A DNA stretch of 64,000 nt from Sphingomonas ginkgonis (GTDB lineage Bacteria > Pseudomonadota > Alphaproteobacteria > Sphingomonadales > Sphingomonadaceae). The stretch covers positions 490,501 through 554,500 of the forward strand of contig NZ_RWJF01000001.1 in the NCBI RefSeq assembly GCF_003970925.1. The letters are read 5' to 3'. This document shows positions 17,319 through 26,930 of this stretch, piece after piece (the first letter of the stretch is position 1; each line of letters begins with the position of its first letter). Below the pieces are notes generated by a model that saw only the letters and a program-made list of their open reading frames with translations, had not been told where the DNA came from and did no database searches. The position numbers were made by a program, and so were the translations under genes.

Positions 17319-17372
17319 TCCGCGGCCCGAACCGGCGTATGGTGCTCCCCTCACCCGAGAAGGAGCCTCGTC

Positions 17373-17528
17373 ATGGACAGGGCCAAGGAGACGGACCGCC
17401 ACTACTCGCCCGAGCAGGTGCGCGGCGGCAGTGAGGAAAATGTCGTCCGCTGGGTGCTGGCGATCAGCTTCGTCCTCATCGTCCTCGCGATGTCGGCGGT
17501 GTGGATCGTCGGCGCGGTGACCCGCTGA
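17373..17528 (+). CDS. Small single-pass membrane protein (51 aa)
   Basis: A 51-residue product: a charged head (MDRAKETDRHYSPEQVRGG) and one transmembrane helix (WVLAISFVLIVLAMSAVWIVG). The ATG has GAAGGAG seven bases upstream, and codon use is typical of the region (GC-rich third positions). Family not recognised. It ends 12 bp from the convergent YbhB gene. Confidence 0.65.
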   Translation: MDRAKETDRHYSPEQVRGGSEENVVRWVLAISFVLIVLAMSAVWIVGAVTR

Positions 17529-17540
17529 CCCGCTGACGGA

Positions 17541-18176
17541 TCAGGCCAGCGCGCCGCCCGGCACGTCGTCGGCGGCGCCGAGCGGACCGATGTCGGCCGG
17601 CTCGCCGCGCGAATAGATGCCGGTCAGCAGCCCCGCCGCGAGGATCGGGCGCTCGCGCAGCGCGTCGACGACGTCGCCGCGGTCGGGCGTCGGCTCGAGC
17701 GGGGCCCCGGCGCCGAGCGCGAGCAGCTGGAAGACATAATGGTGGGCGCCATGGCCGTTGGGCGGATCGGGCGGCAGCCAGCCTTCGCGCCGGAAGCTGT
17801 TGCGACCGGTGTCGCCGCCCGCGTCGCCGTCGCCGTCGGGGGCGATCCCGCCCTCGGCGATCCCGCCTGCCTCGGGCGGCAGCCCGGCGACGATCGCATG
17901 CACCAGCGGCCGGGCGGCGGGTGCGTCCGGGTCCTCGACGATCAGCAGCAGCGTCTCCGTTCCGGCGGGCGGCGGGCCCCAGCTGAGCGGCGGCGACACG
18001 CCCTCGCCGTCGGCGGTGAAGCGGTCGGGGATCCGCCCGCCGTCCGCGAAGGCGGTGCTGCTCAGCGACAGGGTCGCCGCGTCCGACGGGACCAGCCGGG
18101 CGATCGTCAGCTTGTCGGCGCCGGCGCGAAGCCCGGACAGGGCCGAGCCGAGCCAATGCGGCAGATGTTCGAGCAT
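17541..18176 (-). CDS. YbhB/YbcL family (PEBP, Raf-kinase-inhibitor-like) protein
   Basis: A 211-residue phosphatidylethanolamine-binding-protein fold. Conserved pieces: DGGRIPDRFTADGEGVSPPLSWG, LLIVEDPDAPAARPLVHAIVAGLPP, and GHGAHHYVFQLLAL, which form the anion-binding pocket. The ATG at 18176 has AGAAGGAGA upstream. It lies 14 bp behind the SSADH gene and should share its EcfG-type promoter. The role of bacterial PEBP proteins is unclear. Confidence 0.85.
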   Translation of the reverse strand: MLEHLPHWLGSALSGLRAGADKLTIARLVPSDAATLSLSSTAFADGGRIPDRFTADGEGVSPPLSWGPPPAGTETLLLIVEDPDAPAARPLVHAIVAGLPPEAGGIAEGGIAPDGDGDAGGDTGRNSFRREGWLPPDPPNGHGAHHYVFQLLALGAGAPLEPTPDRGDVVDALRERPILAAGLLTGIYSRGEPADIGPLGAADDVPGGALA

Positions 18177-18190
18177 CAGATGGTCTCCTT

Positions 18191-19567
18191 CTAGTCGGTG
18201 CCGGGCGCGCTCTGGCTCGCCCGCAGCACCGTCTTGACGTTCATGAACTCGCGCGCGCCCCACGGGCCGAGCTCGCGGCCGTGGCCGCTGTGCTTGATTC
18301 CGCCGAACGGCGCCTCGGGGATCGAGGAGAACAGCTGATTGACCGCCAGCATTCCGCTCTCGACGTCGGCGACGAAGCGCGCCTGCTCGCCGGCATCATT
18401 GGTGAAGACGGCGCCGCCCAGGCCATAGGGTGTGGCGTTGGCGATCTCGATCGCCTCGTCGATGTCGTGCGCCCGGAACAGCATGGCGACCGGCCCGAAG
18501 ATCTCCTCCTGCATGAGGTGGCTGTCGACCGGCACGTCGGTCAGCACCCCCGCGCTCATCCAGGCTCCCGGCCGGTCCAGCCTGGTTCCGCCGGTCAAAG
18601 TCGCGCCGGACGACTTCGCCTCGTCGAGCTGGTCGAGCACCGTGTTGCGCTGCTCCTCGCTCGACAGCGGACCCATGACGATCGAATCCTCGGTGGGGTC
18701 GCCGATCGGCAGCTCGAGCATTGCCTTGGTGAAGCGCTCGGCGAAGTCATCGTAGATATCGGCGTGGACGATCATCCGCTTGCCGCAGACGCAGCTCTGG
18801 CCCGCGTTCTGCACCCGCGCCGTGACGGCGGTCGCCACCGCCTTGTCGAGGTGGGCCGAGGGCATGACGATGAACGGGTCGGACCCGCCCAGCTCGAGCA
18901 CGACCTTCTTGAGCGCCTTGCCGGCCTCGATCGCAACCGACCGCCCAGCCGCCTCGCTGCCTGTCAGGGTCACCGCCGCGATCCGGTCGTCGGCGATCAG
19001 CCCGGCGACCGAGCCGCTGCGGATGGCGAGGTTCTGGAACAGGCCGGCGGGGGCGCCGGCGGCGGTGACCGCTTCCTCCAGCAGCCCGGCGCAGCCCTGG
19101 ACGATGCTAGCGTGCTTGAGCAGGCCGACGTTGCCGGCGAGGATCGTCACTGACAGGAAGCGGACCGCCTGCCAGTAGGGGAAGTTCCAGGGCATCACGG
19201 CCAGGATCGGACCCAAGGGGCGATAGTGAAGCTCGCCCGACCCGCCGGGAAGCGGCTGCGGCGCGATCCACTTCGCGCCTTCCTGCGCCGCGTGGCGGAA
19301 CCCCGCCGCGCACTTCTCGACCTCGGCACGGGCGCCGGCGAGCGTCTTTCCCATCTCGTCCGTCGCCATCCGCGCCAGCCGCTCGCGATCGGAGTCGAAC
19401 CGTTCGGCGATCCGCTCGAGCAGGGCGGTCCGCTCCTCGACGGCGCTGTTCCGCCATTGCCGGTAGCAGGCAGCCGCGCGGGCGACCTTCGTCTCGACCT
19501 CGGCGGCGGTCAGTTCGGGATAGGTGGCGATTTCGGCCCCGGTCGCGGGGTTGGTCGAGCGGAACAT
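18191..19567 (-). CDS. NAD(P)-dependent succinate-semialdehyde dehydrogenase (Sad/YneI-like)
   Basis: A 458-residue aldehyde dehydrogenase. Catalytic Cys259 is in NAGQSCVCGKR, unusually with a second Cys at 261; the general-base Glu is in LELGGSDPF; the C-terminus has APFGGIKHSGHGRELG. The N-terminus STNPATGAEIATYPELT is typical of the YneI/Sad group that oxidises succinate semialdehyde to succinate. The ATG at 19567 is chosen for the GGAGA upstream. It is followed by the YbhB gene in the same operon. The substrate is inferred from family. Confidence 0.85.
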   Translation of the reverse strand: MFRSTNPATGAEIATYPELTAAEVETKVARAAACYRQWRNSAVEERTALLERIAERFDSDRERLARMATDEMGKTLAGARAEVEKCAAGFRHAAQEGAKWIAPQPLPGGSGELHYRPLGPILAVMPWNFPYWQAVRFLSVTILAGNVGLLKHASIVQGCAGLLEEAVTAAGAPAGLFQNLAIRSGSVAGLIADDRIAAVTLTGSEAAGRSVAIEAGKALKKVVLELGGSDPFIVMPSAHLDKAVATAVTARVQNAGQSCVCGKRMIVHADIYDDFAERFTKAMLELPIGDPTEDSIVMGPLSSEEQRNTVLDQLDEAKSSGATLTGGTRLDRPGAWMSAGVLTDVPVDSHLMQEEIFGPVAMLFRAHDIDEAIEIANATPYGLGGAVFTNDAGEQARFVADVESGMLAVNQLFSSIPEAPFGGIKHSGHGRELGPWGAREFMNVKTVLRASQSAPGTD

Positions 19568-19598
19568 GATGTCTCCGGGAAGCACGGGGCATGGGGCG

Positions 19599-19624
19599 AA
19601 CGCGAGGGCCGCCGGGACCGTTCC
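19599..19624 (-). promoter_or_regulatory. EcfG-type general-stress promoter for SSADH-ybhB
   Basis: On the minus strand GGAAC, 17 bases, CGTT: an exact match to the alphaproteobacterial EcfG consensus. The -10 end lies 32 bases before the SSADH ATG, giving a short leader. Confidence 0.65.
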
Positions 19625-19755
19625 GCATGAGCGATCGTTAAACTGCGATTGAGCTAAGTCGTTGTTTTTGGCCGGGGAGTGCAGTCCGTCCGGGTAACGG
19701 CTCGGCCCATCCTTAACTGGCGAACCGGCCTGCGCCCCCGCGCGTAAGTGACGTC

Positions 19756-20892
19756 ATGATGCACCGTCATCCCCGCCTGAACCCCGGGCTGACCGCGATC
19801 GCCGCGGTCTTGGCCCTCTCTTCCACCCCCGTGGCCGCGCAGGCCGTGGATCCCAGTCCGGCACCCCCTGCCAGCGAGGCCGCGCCCGTTCGCCTGTCGC
19901 CGCCGCCGCCGACCAGCGGATCCTCGACTCCGGCCGCCAGCGATCCGCTCGCGCCGGCGGCGGACAGCAGCCCGGCCGAGCCGGCGGACAGCTCCACCGC
20001 CGCGACGACCAGCGAGGCCGCTCCCGCCGCGACGACTCACCGCAGCACCCGTGCGACCCGGACCACGCGGACCGTGACCCGCACGGCGGCGACGGCTCCG
20101 GCGCCTGCGAGCCGCTCGGCGCGGACCGCGGCCGAGACCGGCACGGCCGCGCCGTCGGCGCCCGCCGAGGCGAGTGCGCCCGCGCAACCGCCGCTGGCCG
20201 CCGCGCCGCCCGCGCCCGAGCCGGCCGCGGTGTCCGAGACGCCCGCCGCTCCGCCCGCTCAGTCGACCAGCGGCGGCACGGATGCGGGAACGGCGGCCGA
20301 GGTCGCCGGGGCCGGGCTGCTCGCCGCGCTGCTGATCGGCGGCGGGGCGCTGGCCCTGCGTCGCCGCCGCCGCCGCGCCGAGGATCTCGCCTATGCCGAC
20401 GAGGAGCCGGTCGCGGCGGAGCCGGTGTGGCAGGAGCCGGTCGCCGAGCCGCGGCTCGCCCGGTCCGAGCCGCAGATCGAGGAGCGTCCGGCAATGGCCT
20501 GGTCGCGCCAGCCTGCCGAAGCTGCGGCAGCACAAGCCCTGCCCGAGAGCGCCGGTGCCGATCATGACAGCCTGCCCGAGGGTTTCGACCTGTCGCGCTT
20601 CGGGCCGCACGTGCAGCGGGCTTATCGTGGGCCGACGCCGGACAATCCCTCGCTGTCGCTCAAGAACCGGCTGCGCAAGGCCGCGGCGATGGACAAGCGG
20701 GCGCGGGACAATGGCGAACTCGACCGTTCGCGCGAGGTCGCGCAGGCCCCGACGGCCCCGGCTGATCGGCCCGCCGTTCCGCTCGGCCGACCGGCGTCCA
20801 CCCCGGCGGCGCGAGCACCGCAGTCTTCGATGCTGGCCGGCGGCTTCGGCAGCTACCAGGGCTGGCAGATGAAGCCGTCGACCCAGCACTAG
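19756..20892 (+). CDS. Ala/Pro/Thr-rich single-pass membrane protein
   Basis: A 378-residue hypothetical protein. Signal peptide (cleavage near AAQA, residue 30), then about 150 residues of low-complexity Ala/Pro/Thr/Ser with Arg clusters, a transmembrane helix near 182-202 (AGAGLLAALLIGGGALAL), a stop-transfer run of six Arg, and a cytoplasmic tail. The tail contains the only non-repetitive block (about 275-320: LPEGFDLSRFGPHVQRAY, KNRLRKAAAMDKRARDNG). The layout suggests a periplasmic stalk with a small cytoplasmic binding motif. No family recognised; the tail is the part to search with. Confidence 0.7.
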   Translation: MMHRHPRLNPGLTAIAAVLALSSTPVAAQAVDPSPAPPASEAAPVRLSPPPPTSGSSTPAASDPLAPAADSSPAEPADSSTAATTSEAAPAATTHRSTRATRTTRTVTRTAATAPAPASRSARTAAETGTAAPSAPAEASAPAQPPLAAAPPAPEPAAVSETPAAPPAQSTSGGTDAGTAAEVAGAGLLAALLIGGGALALRRRRRRAEDLAYADEEPVAAEPVWQEPVAEPRLARSEPQIEERPAMAWSRQPAEAAAAQALPESAGADHDSLPEGFDLSRFGPHVQRAYRGPTPDNPSLSLKNRLRKAAAMDKRARDNGELDRSREVAQAPTAPADRPAVPLGRPASTPAARAPQSSMLAGGFGSYQGWQMKPSTQH

Positions 20893-20907
20893 GGGCTTGT
20901 CGGGGGT

Positions 20908-20934
20908 GGGGCGGGATCCGGTGGGTCCCGCCCC
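20908..20934 (+). terminator. Possible terminator hairpin (no U-tract)
   Basis: A 9-bp perfect stem GGGGCGGGA / TCCCGCCCC with a 9-base loop, 16 bp after the Ala/Pro-rich gene and between convergent genes. No T-run follows, so it may stall polymerase weakly or protect 3' ends. Confidence 0.4.
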
Positions 20935-20968
20935 TGACCATCTGTGGAGAGAAGCGAAGCCGGCCGCG

Positions 20969-21466
20969 CTAGAGCTTGCGCACGACCCCGTCGGAAGTGG
21001 CGACGGTCAAACCGAAGCGCTTGACCTTGACCGTGTTGGTGGCGGACCGCCCGCCCGGCAGCGGGGTCATCAGCTGCTCGGCGCTGAGATTGCCCTGCAT
21101 CGTGAAGCGGAACCGGTAGCGGTCGCCGACCTTGTCGATGTCCACCGGCCCGACCGCCTCCGACATCGCCGCGCTGTAGCGGTCCACGCCGATCTGGCGG
21201 ACCCGCCAGCGGCGCTCCTGCACCGGCTTGCCCTCGTCCTCGACCCGCTGAATGAGGGTCAGGCTTCCGTCGGGCTCGATCCGCCCCACGCCGATGCTGT
21301 GCGTGCGATACGGTTTGTGGAACATGACCTTGACCATGCCCTGGGTCTCGGTCCGGCCCTCGAAGAAGCGTAGCGGATCGAGCTGCGGCTGGACGGTGGC
21401 GGACGACAACGGGGCCGCGAAAAGCGCGAGCGGGACAGCAAGAAAGGCGTGACGCAAGACGGGCAT
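20969..21466 (-). CDS. DUF3833-like exported protein
   Basis: A 165-residue protein with a Sec signal peptide (MPVLRHAFLAVPLALFA..., cleavage near SSA). The mature part matches DUF3833: LDPLRFFEGRTETQGMVKVMF, GRIEPDGSLTLIQRVED, then ERRWRVRQIGVDRYSA and a final DGVV. Beta-rich, probably a periplasmic or outer-membrane-associated lipocalin-like fold; function unknown. It begins at the ATG of MPVLRH; longer forms upstream lack conserved sequence. Confidence 0.75.
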   Translation of the reverse strand: MPVLRHAFLAVPLALFAAPLSSATVQPQLDPLRFFEGRTETQGMVKVMFHKPYRTHSIGVGRIEPDGSLTLIQRVEDEGKPVQERRWRVRQIGVDRYSAAMSEAVGPVDIDKVGDRYRFRFTMQGNLSAEQLMTPLPGGRSATNTVKVKRFGLTVATSDGVVRKL

Positions 21467-21608
21467 ATGCCGGTCTTTAACGAGGGGATGTGGGCTTTGT
21501 TGCGGGAAATGCACTCGCCCCGCGCCCACGCGCCCCGGAGTGATGCGGGCGAGCCACAGCCGATCGTCCCGGCTTGTCGAATCGTTCCTGTTCTGTTCTT
21601 CATTGCGG

Positions 21609-21905
21609 ATGGGCGCCAACACTCGGCTCGACAGCCTGTCCGACCTCGTCCGCCGCAAGGCGAACCTGAGGGTCGAATGCCATACCTGCGACAAGGTCAG
21701 CGTCATCGACGCGGCCCGCTTCAACCGCTTCTGTCTGGTGCGGCAGTGGAGCACGCAGCTCGGGCAGCTCGGGACCCGGCTCCGCTGCGCGCGTTGCGGC
21801 GCCCGCCCGGGTCGGCTCGGCGCGACGCCGGAGAAGCCGGAGCCGGACCTGTTTCCCCAAGGCGAGCGGGCGTGGAAGGCGCTCTACCGGCGGATGCGGG
21901 GATAG
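21609..21905 (+). CDS. Small zinc-ribbon-like protein
   Basis: A 98-residue protein with two CxxC pairs (CHTC near residue 24 and CARC near 60), which would form a zinc ribbon, and a basic surrounding sequence (LVRRKANLRVEC). The ATG of MGANTRL is used; the upstream in-frame extension is not family-like. Similar short proteins are scattered through sphingomonad genomes without a known role; nucleic-acid binding is an inference. Confidence 0.6.
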   Translation: MGANTRLDSLSDLVRRKANLRVECHTCDKVSVIDAARFNRFCLVRQWSTQLGQLGTRLRCARCGARPGRLGATPEKPEPDLFPQGERAWKALYRRMRG

Positions 21906-21957
21906 CGGCGCCGCCAAGCCGCTTGCCAGCGCCCGCCGGCGGGGGCAGCCTGGCGGG

Positions 21958-22293
21958 ATGACCGGACGCATCCGCAGCTTCGCCGACTTCTGGCCCTTCT
22001 ACCTGCGCGAGCATGCCTCGCCGCGGACCCGGGCGCTCCATTATGCCGGGACCAGCCTGGTGGTGGCGATCACCCTCGCGGCGCTGGCGACGGGACGCAC
22101 GGGGCTGCTGATCGCGCTGCCGGTCGCGGGCTACGGCTTCGCCTGGGCGGCGCACTTCCTGGTCGAGAAGAACCGCCCGGCGACCTTCACCCACCCGCTC
22201 TGGTCGCTCGCCGCGGATTTCCGGATGTGGGGACTGTGGCTGACGCGCCGGCTCGGGCCCGAGCTGGAGCGCGCGGGGGTGACGCGCCGCTAG
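21958..22293 (+). CDS. DUF962 / Mpo1-like membrane protein
   Basis: A 111-residue protein with an N-terminal SFADFWPFYLREHASPRTRALHYAG block, two hydrophobic segments, and HFLVEKNRPATFTHPLWSLAADFRM. These His residues are the conserved metal ligands of the DUF962 family, whose yeast member Mpo1 is an Fe(II) dioxygenase in alpha-oxidation of phytosphingosine-derived 2-hydroxy fatty acids. Sphingolipids are a hallmark of sphingomonads, so a similar substrate is plausible but inferred. Confidence 0.82.
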   Translation: MTGRIRSFADFWPFYLREHASPRTRALHYAGTSLVVAITLAALATGRTGLLIALPVAGYGFAWAAHFLVEKNRPATFTHPLWSLAADFRMWGLWLTRRLGPELERAGVTRR

Positions 22294-22323
22294 CGTTCCG
22301 CCTCGCCGCCCTGCCGCTGACCG

Positions 22324-22348
22324 GGAACGATGCCCCGCCGGGCCGGTT
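22324..22348 (+). promoter_or_regulatory. Candidate EcfG-type promoter for DUF427-DUF3253
   Basis: GGAAC, 16 bases, GGTT, ending 34 bases before the DUF427 start. It is the same GTT-core variant and spacing as the site before the 85-residue-protein/SDR unit. Confidence 0.4.
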
Positions 22349-22382
22349 GCCAACAGCGGCACTGGAGCGAAGGAGGTGGCGC

Positions 22383-22664
22383 ATGGCCGAGGCATGGTGG
22401 AACGACACGCTGATCGCCAAGAGCGATGATATCGTGACCGTCGAGGGGAATGCCTATTTCCCGATCGAGGCGGTGACCCCCGGAGTCCTCACCGACAGCG
22501 CGACCACGAGCGTCTGCCCGTGGAAGGGGACGGCCTATTACTACACGCTGGCCGCGGGCGGCGCCGAGAACAAGGACGCCGTCTGGTACTACCCCGAACC
22601 GAAGGACGCGGCGAAGCAGATCGAGGGCCGGGTGGCGTTCTGGAAGGGGGTGGAGGTGCGGTGA
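22383..22664 (+). CDS. DUF427 domain protein
   Basis: A 93-residue single-domain DUF427 protein: WWNDTLIAKSDDIVTVEGNAYFP, TTSVCPWKGTAYYYTL, and VWYYPEPKDAAKQIEGRVAFW. The WKG and YYP motifs are the family signature. Its biochemical role is unknown. Start ATG with GGAGGTG upstream. It overlaps the DUF3253 gene by four bases. Confidence 0.88.
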   Translation: MAEAWWNDTLIAKSDDIVTVEGNAYFPIEAVTPGVLTDSATTSVCPWKGTAYYYTLAAGGAENKDAVWYYPEPKDAAKQIEGRVAFWKGVEVR

Positions 22665-22912
22665 GTGACGCCGCGGTCAGGGCGGTGATGGCCCTGCTCG
22701 CCGATCGGGCGGCGGACGCCACCATCTGTCCCAGCGAAGCCGCGCGGGCGCTTGCCACCGCGCGTGGCGAGGCGGACTGGCGACCGCACATGGCCGAGGT
22801 GCATGACGCGGTCGACCGGCTGGTCGCAGACGCCCGGGTGCGGCTGAGCTGGAAGGGCACAGCGATGGCAACGCGAAACGGTCCGTACCGCATCGGTCGG
22901 CAAGGGCGATGA
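22661..22912 (+). CDS. DUF3253 (winged-helix-like) protein
   Basis: An 83-residue protein matching DUF3253: VMALLADRAADATICPSEAARAL, WRPHMAEVHDAVDRLVADARVRLSWKG, and GPYRIG. The family is predicted to adopt a winged-helix fold. GTG start overlaps the DUF427 stop. This gene pair is often stress-linked in alphaproteobacteria, consistent with the upstream GGAAC promoter. Confidence 0.82.
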   Translation: MSDAAVRAVMALLADRAADATICPSEAARALATARGEADWRPHMAEVHDAVDRLVADARVRLSWKGTAMATRNGPYRIGRQGR

Positions 22913-23047
22913 GCGACAGCCATGCCGTCATGCCATGGGCTACACCCGGCTCAATTCACCCGGGCCGCGAGGGCTCGGTGTTGTTCGCGGCTTCCCTCTC
23001 AGCGGCGCCGGACCCGCGAACCGGGCGCCGAACGCGGTCGGAGATGC

Positions 23048-25144
<2,097 letters not shown>

Positions 25145-25193
25145 TTAGGCGCTTGCGCGGGGCGGCGAAAGGCCGGAACCGGCGGCGCGCACG

Positions 25194-25221
25194 AAAAAGG
25201 GGAGCGGCGGTGCCGCTCCCC
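25194..25221 (-). terminator. Rho-independent terminator after the EF-hand gene
   Basis: A 10-bp perfect stem GGGGAGCGGC / GCCGCTCCCC with a 3-base loop, followed on the minus strand by TTTTT. It separates the EF-hand gene from the TPP riboswitch-thiC unit. Confidence 0.92.
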
Positions 25222-25250
25222 TCGAGAACATCGGGCCAGTCGGGAACCGC

Positions 25251-25742
25251 CTAGCGGCCGCCCTGCTCCGCCTGCGCCGCGGCCTGCGCCTCGGCCGGCG
25301 AGATCACGCCGTCCTTGTTGGTGTCGGCGGCGTCGAACTGCCGGAGCTGGGGAGCGCGGAACTCCTCGCGGCTGATCTTGCCGTCCTTGTTGGTGTCGAG
25401 CTGCGAGATGGCGGTCGTCGCCGGCGGCACCGGGGGCAGGTTGATCGGGTTGCCGGCGTTGAACTCGGCGCGGCTGATCTGCCCGTCCTTGTTGGTGTCG
25501 AACTGGTTGAACACCTCGGTCCGGCGCTGCTCGAGCGCGGTGCGCAGCTGCGCGGCCTGGCGGGTCTGCCCGGCGGTGATCTCGGCAGCGGTGATCTGCC
25601 CGTCCTTGTTGGTGTCGAACTCGGCGAAATTCTCGTCCAGCCGGCTCGTGTAGGCGGCGCGGGTGATCGGCTGCTGTGCCGGCTGCGCACCCTGCGCGGC
25701 GGCGGCCTGGAGGGCGAACAGCAGGGGAAGGGTCAGGGTCAC
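25251..25742 (-). CDS. Exported EF-hand calcium-binding protein
   Basis: A 163-residue protein with a Sec signal peptide (TLTLPLLFALQAAAAQG). It has four EF-hand loops that all begin DTNKDG (DTNKDGQITAAE, DTNKDGQISRAE, DTNKDGKISREE, DTNKDGVISPAE), each with canonical ligands at positions 1, 3, 5, 9 and 12. A Pro-rich linker (NLPPVPPATT) splits the loops into two pairs. The GTG start at 25742 has GGAGA eight bases upstream; a longer ATG form would spoil the signal peptide. Periplasmic Ca2+ binding is likely; the partner is unknown. Confidence 0.85.
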   Translation of the reverse strand: MTLTLPLLFALQAAAAQGAQPAQQPITRAAYTSRLDENFAEFDTNKDGQITAAEITAGQTRQAAQLRTALEQRRTEVFNQFDTNKDGQISRAEFNAGNPINLPPVPPATTAISQLDTNKDGKISREEFRAPQLRQFDAADTNKDGVISPAEAQAAAQAEQGGR

Positions 25743-25863
25743 GTCGGTAAATCTCCTCGCACGACTGGGTGCGGCGGGATTGCTGAACAATCCCGACTGA
25801 CACGAACATGAACGACGGTCCGGCCCGCCATGCGGGAAGGCCGAACCGCCGATAATTCGCGGG

Positions 25864-26718
25864 TTAGAGCGACTGCAGGTTAACCGCGGCGGTCTTGCCG
25901 CGACGGTCGACCTCGAGCTCGAAGCTCAACCGGTCACCCTCGTTGAGGCTCGACATGCCGGCGCGCTCGACCGCCGAGATGTGGACGAAGGCGTCGGGCT
26001 GCCCGTCGTCGCGCTGGATGAAGCCGAAGCCCTTCATGGCGTTGAAGAACTTGACCGTGCCCTGCGCCTTCTCGCCGGTCAGCTGGCGCTGCGGGCCACG
26101 CTCGCCGCCCGGTCCGCCGGCGCCGGGGGCACCGCCCCCGCTGCGCTCGACCGGCATCGGCTCGCCGTCGATCTTGAGGTTGGTCGCCGAGATCCGGCCG
26201 CCACGGTCGACGAGCGTGAACTCGAGCGGCTGCCCGTCCGCGAGGTCGCTGAGGCCCGCCTGCTCGACCGCGGAGATGTGGACGAACACGTCCTCACCGC
26301 CATCGTCGCGCACGATAAAGCCAAACCCCTTCTGCGGGTTGAAGAACTTGACGACGCCCTTGCCCTCGCCGACAACCTGGGGGGGCATTCCGCCGCCACC
26401 GCCACCGCCGAAGCGGCCGCCACCGCCGCCGCCGCCGCCGAAGCGACCACCGCCGCCACCGCCGCCGCCGAAGCGATCACCGCCACCGCCGAAACGGCCA
26501 CCGCCGCCACCGCCGCCGAACCGGTCGCCACCGCCGCCGAAGCCGCCGCCGCCACCACCGCCGAAGCGATCACCACCGCCACCAAAGCCGCCGCCGCCGA
26601 AGCGATCACCACCGCCAAAGCCGCCGCTACTGCTGAACGCATCATCACCGCCGAAACCATCGCGCTTGTCGCGGCCGCGCCCGCCGCGCTCACCCTTGCG
26701 CCCTCGATCGAAACCCAT
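25864..26718 (-). CDS. Cold-shock protein with two CSDs and a glycine-rich RGG-like N-terminus
   Basis: A 284-residue protein. Residues 1-110 are a charged head (RGRKGERGGRGRDKRDG) and a Gly-rich region with repeated DRFGGGG and GRFGGGG units. CSD1 spans about 117-183 and CSD2 about 216-284, each with the RNP1 motif KGFGFI and RNP2 VFVHIS/AFVHIS. Two-CSD proteins are normal in alphaproteobacteria; the long FGGGG-repeat head is unusual and resembles low-complexity tails of eukaryotic RNA-binding proteins. The ATG at 26718 has AGGGAAG upstream. Likely an RNA chaperone. Confidence 0.88.
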   Translation of the reverse strand: MGFDRGRKGERGGRGRDKRDGFGGDDAFSSSGGFGGGDRFGGGGFGGGGDRFGGGGGGGFGGGGDRFGGGGGGGRFGGGGDRFGGGGGGGGRFGGGGGGGGRFGGGGGGGMPPQVVGEGKGVVKFFNPQKGFGFIVRDDGGEDVFVHISAVEQAGLSDLADGQPLEFTLVDRGGRISATNLKIDGEPMPVERSGGGAPGAGGPGGERGPQRQLTGEKAQGTVKFFNAMKGFGFIQRDDGQPDAFVHISAVERAGMSSLNEGDRLSFELEVDRRGKTAAVNLQSL

Positions 26719-26930
26719 CTGTACTTCCCTGGCCCCAATAATCTTAAACCAACGCGCTGGGCTCTTCGGCGCAACCGGTCGCCGGCGGGTCTCAAGACAC
26801 ACCGATTTGTTTACTTACAGCAAAAAAGCAGCTGGCTCCAGCGATTCTCTGGAAAATTGGCCTGCCGGGCTGGCAAGCGCCCGTTCACCCGCACTAGAGG
26901 AGGGCTCGTCCAGCAGAAAAAGGAACCGGA

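Noticed and set aside
22913..23047. Possible small gene or RNA in the 135-bp gap before thiC's end
   Set aside because: No open frame with a ribosome-binding site, and only imperfect GC-rich hairpins; nothing I can support.
26385..26640. Tandem GC-rich repeats (CCGCCACC/CCGCCGAA units) that could look like a CRISPR array or minisatellite
   Set aside because: They are the codons of the Gly-rich head of the cold-shock protein, in frame throughout, with no regular spacer pattern.
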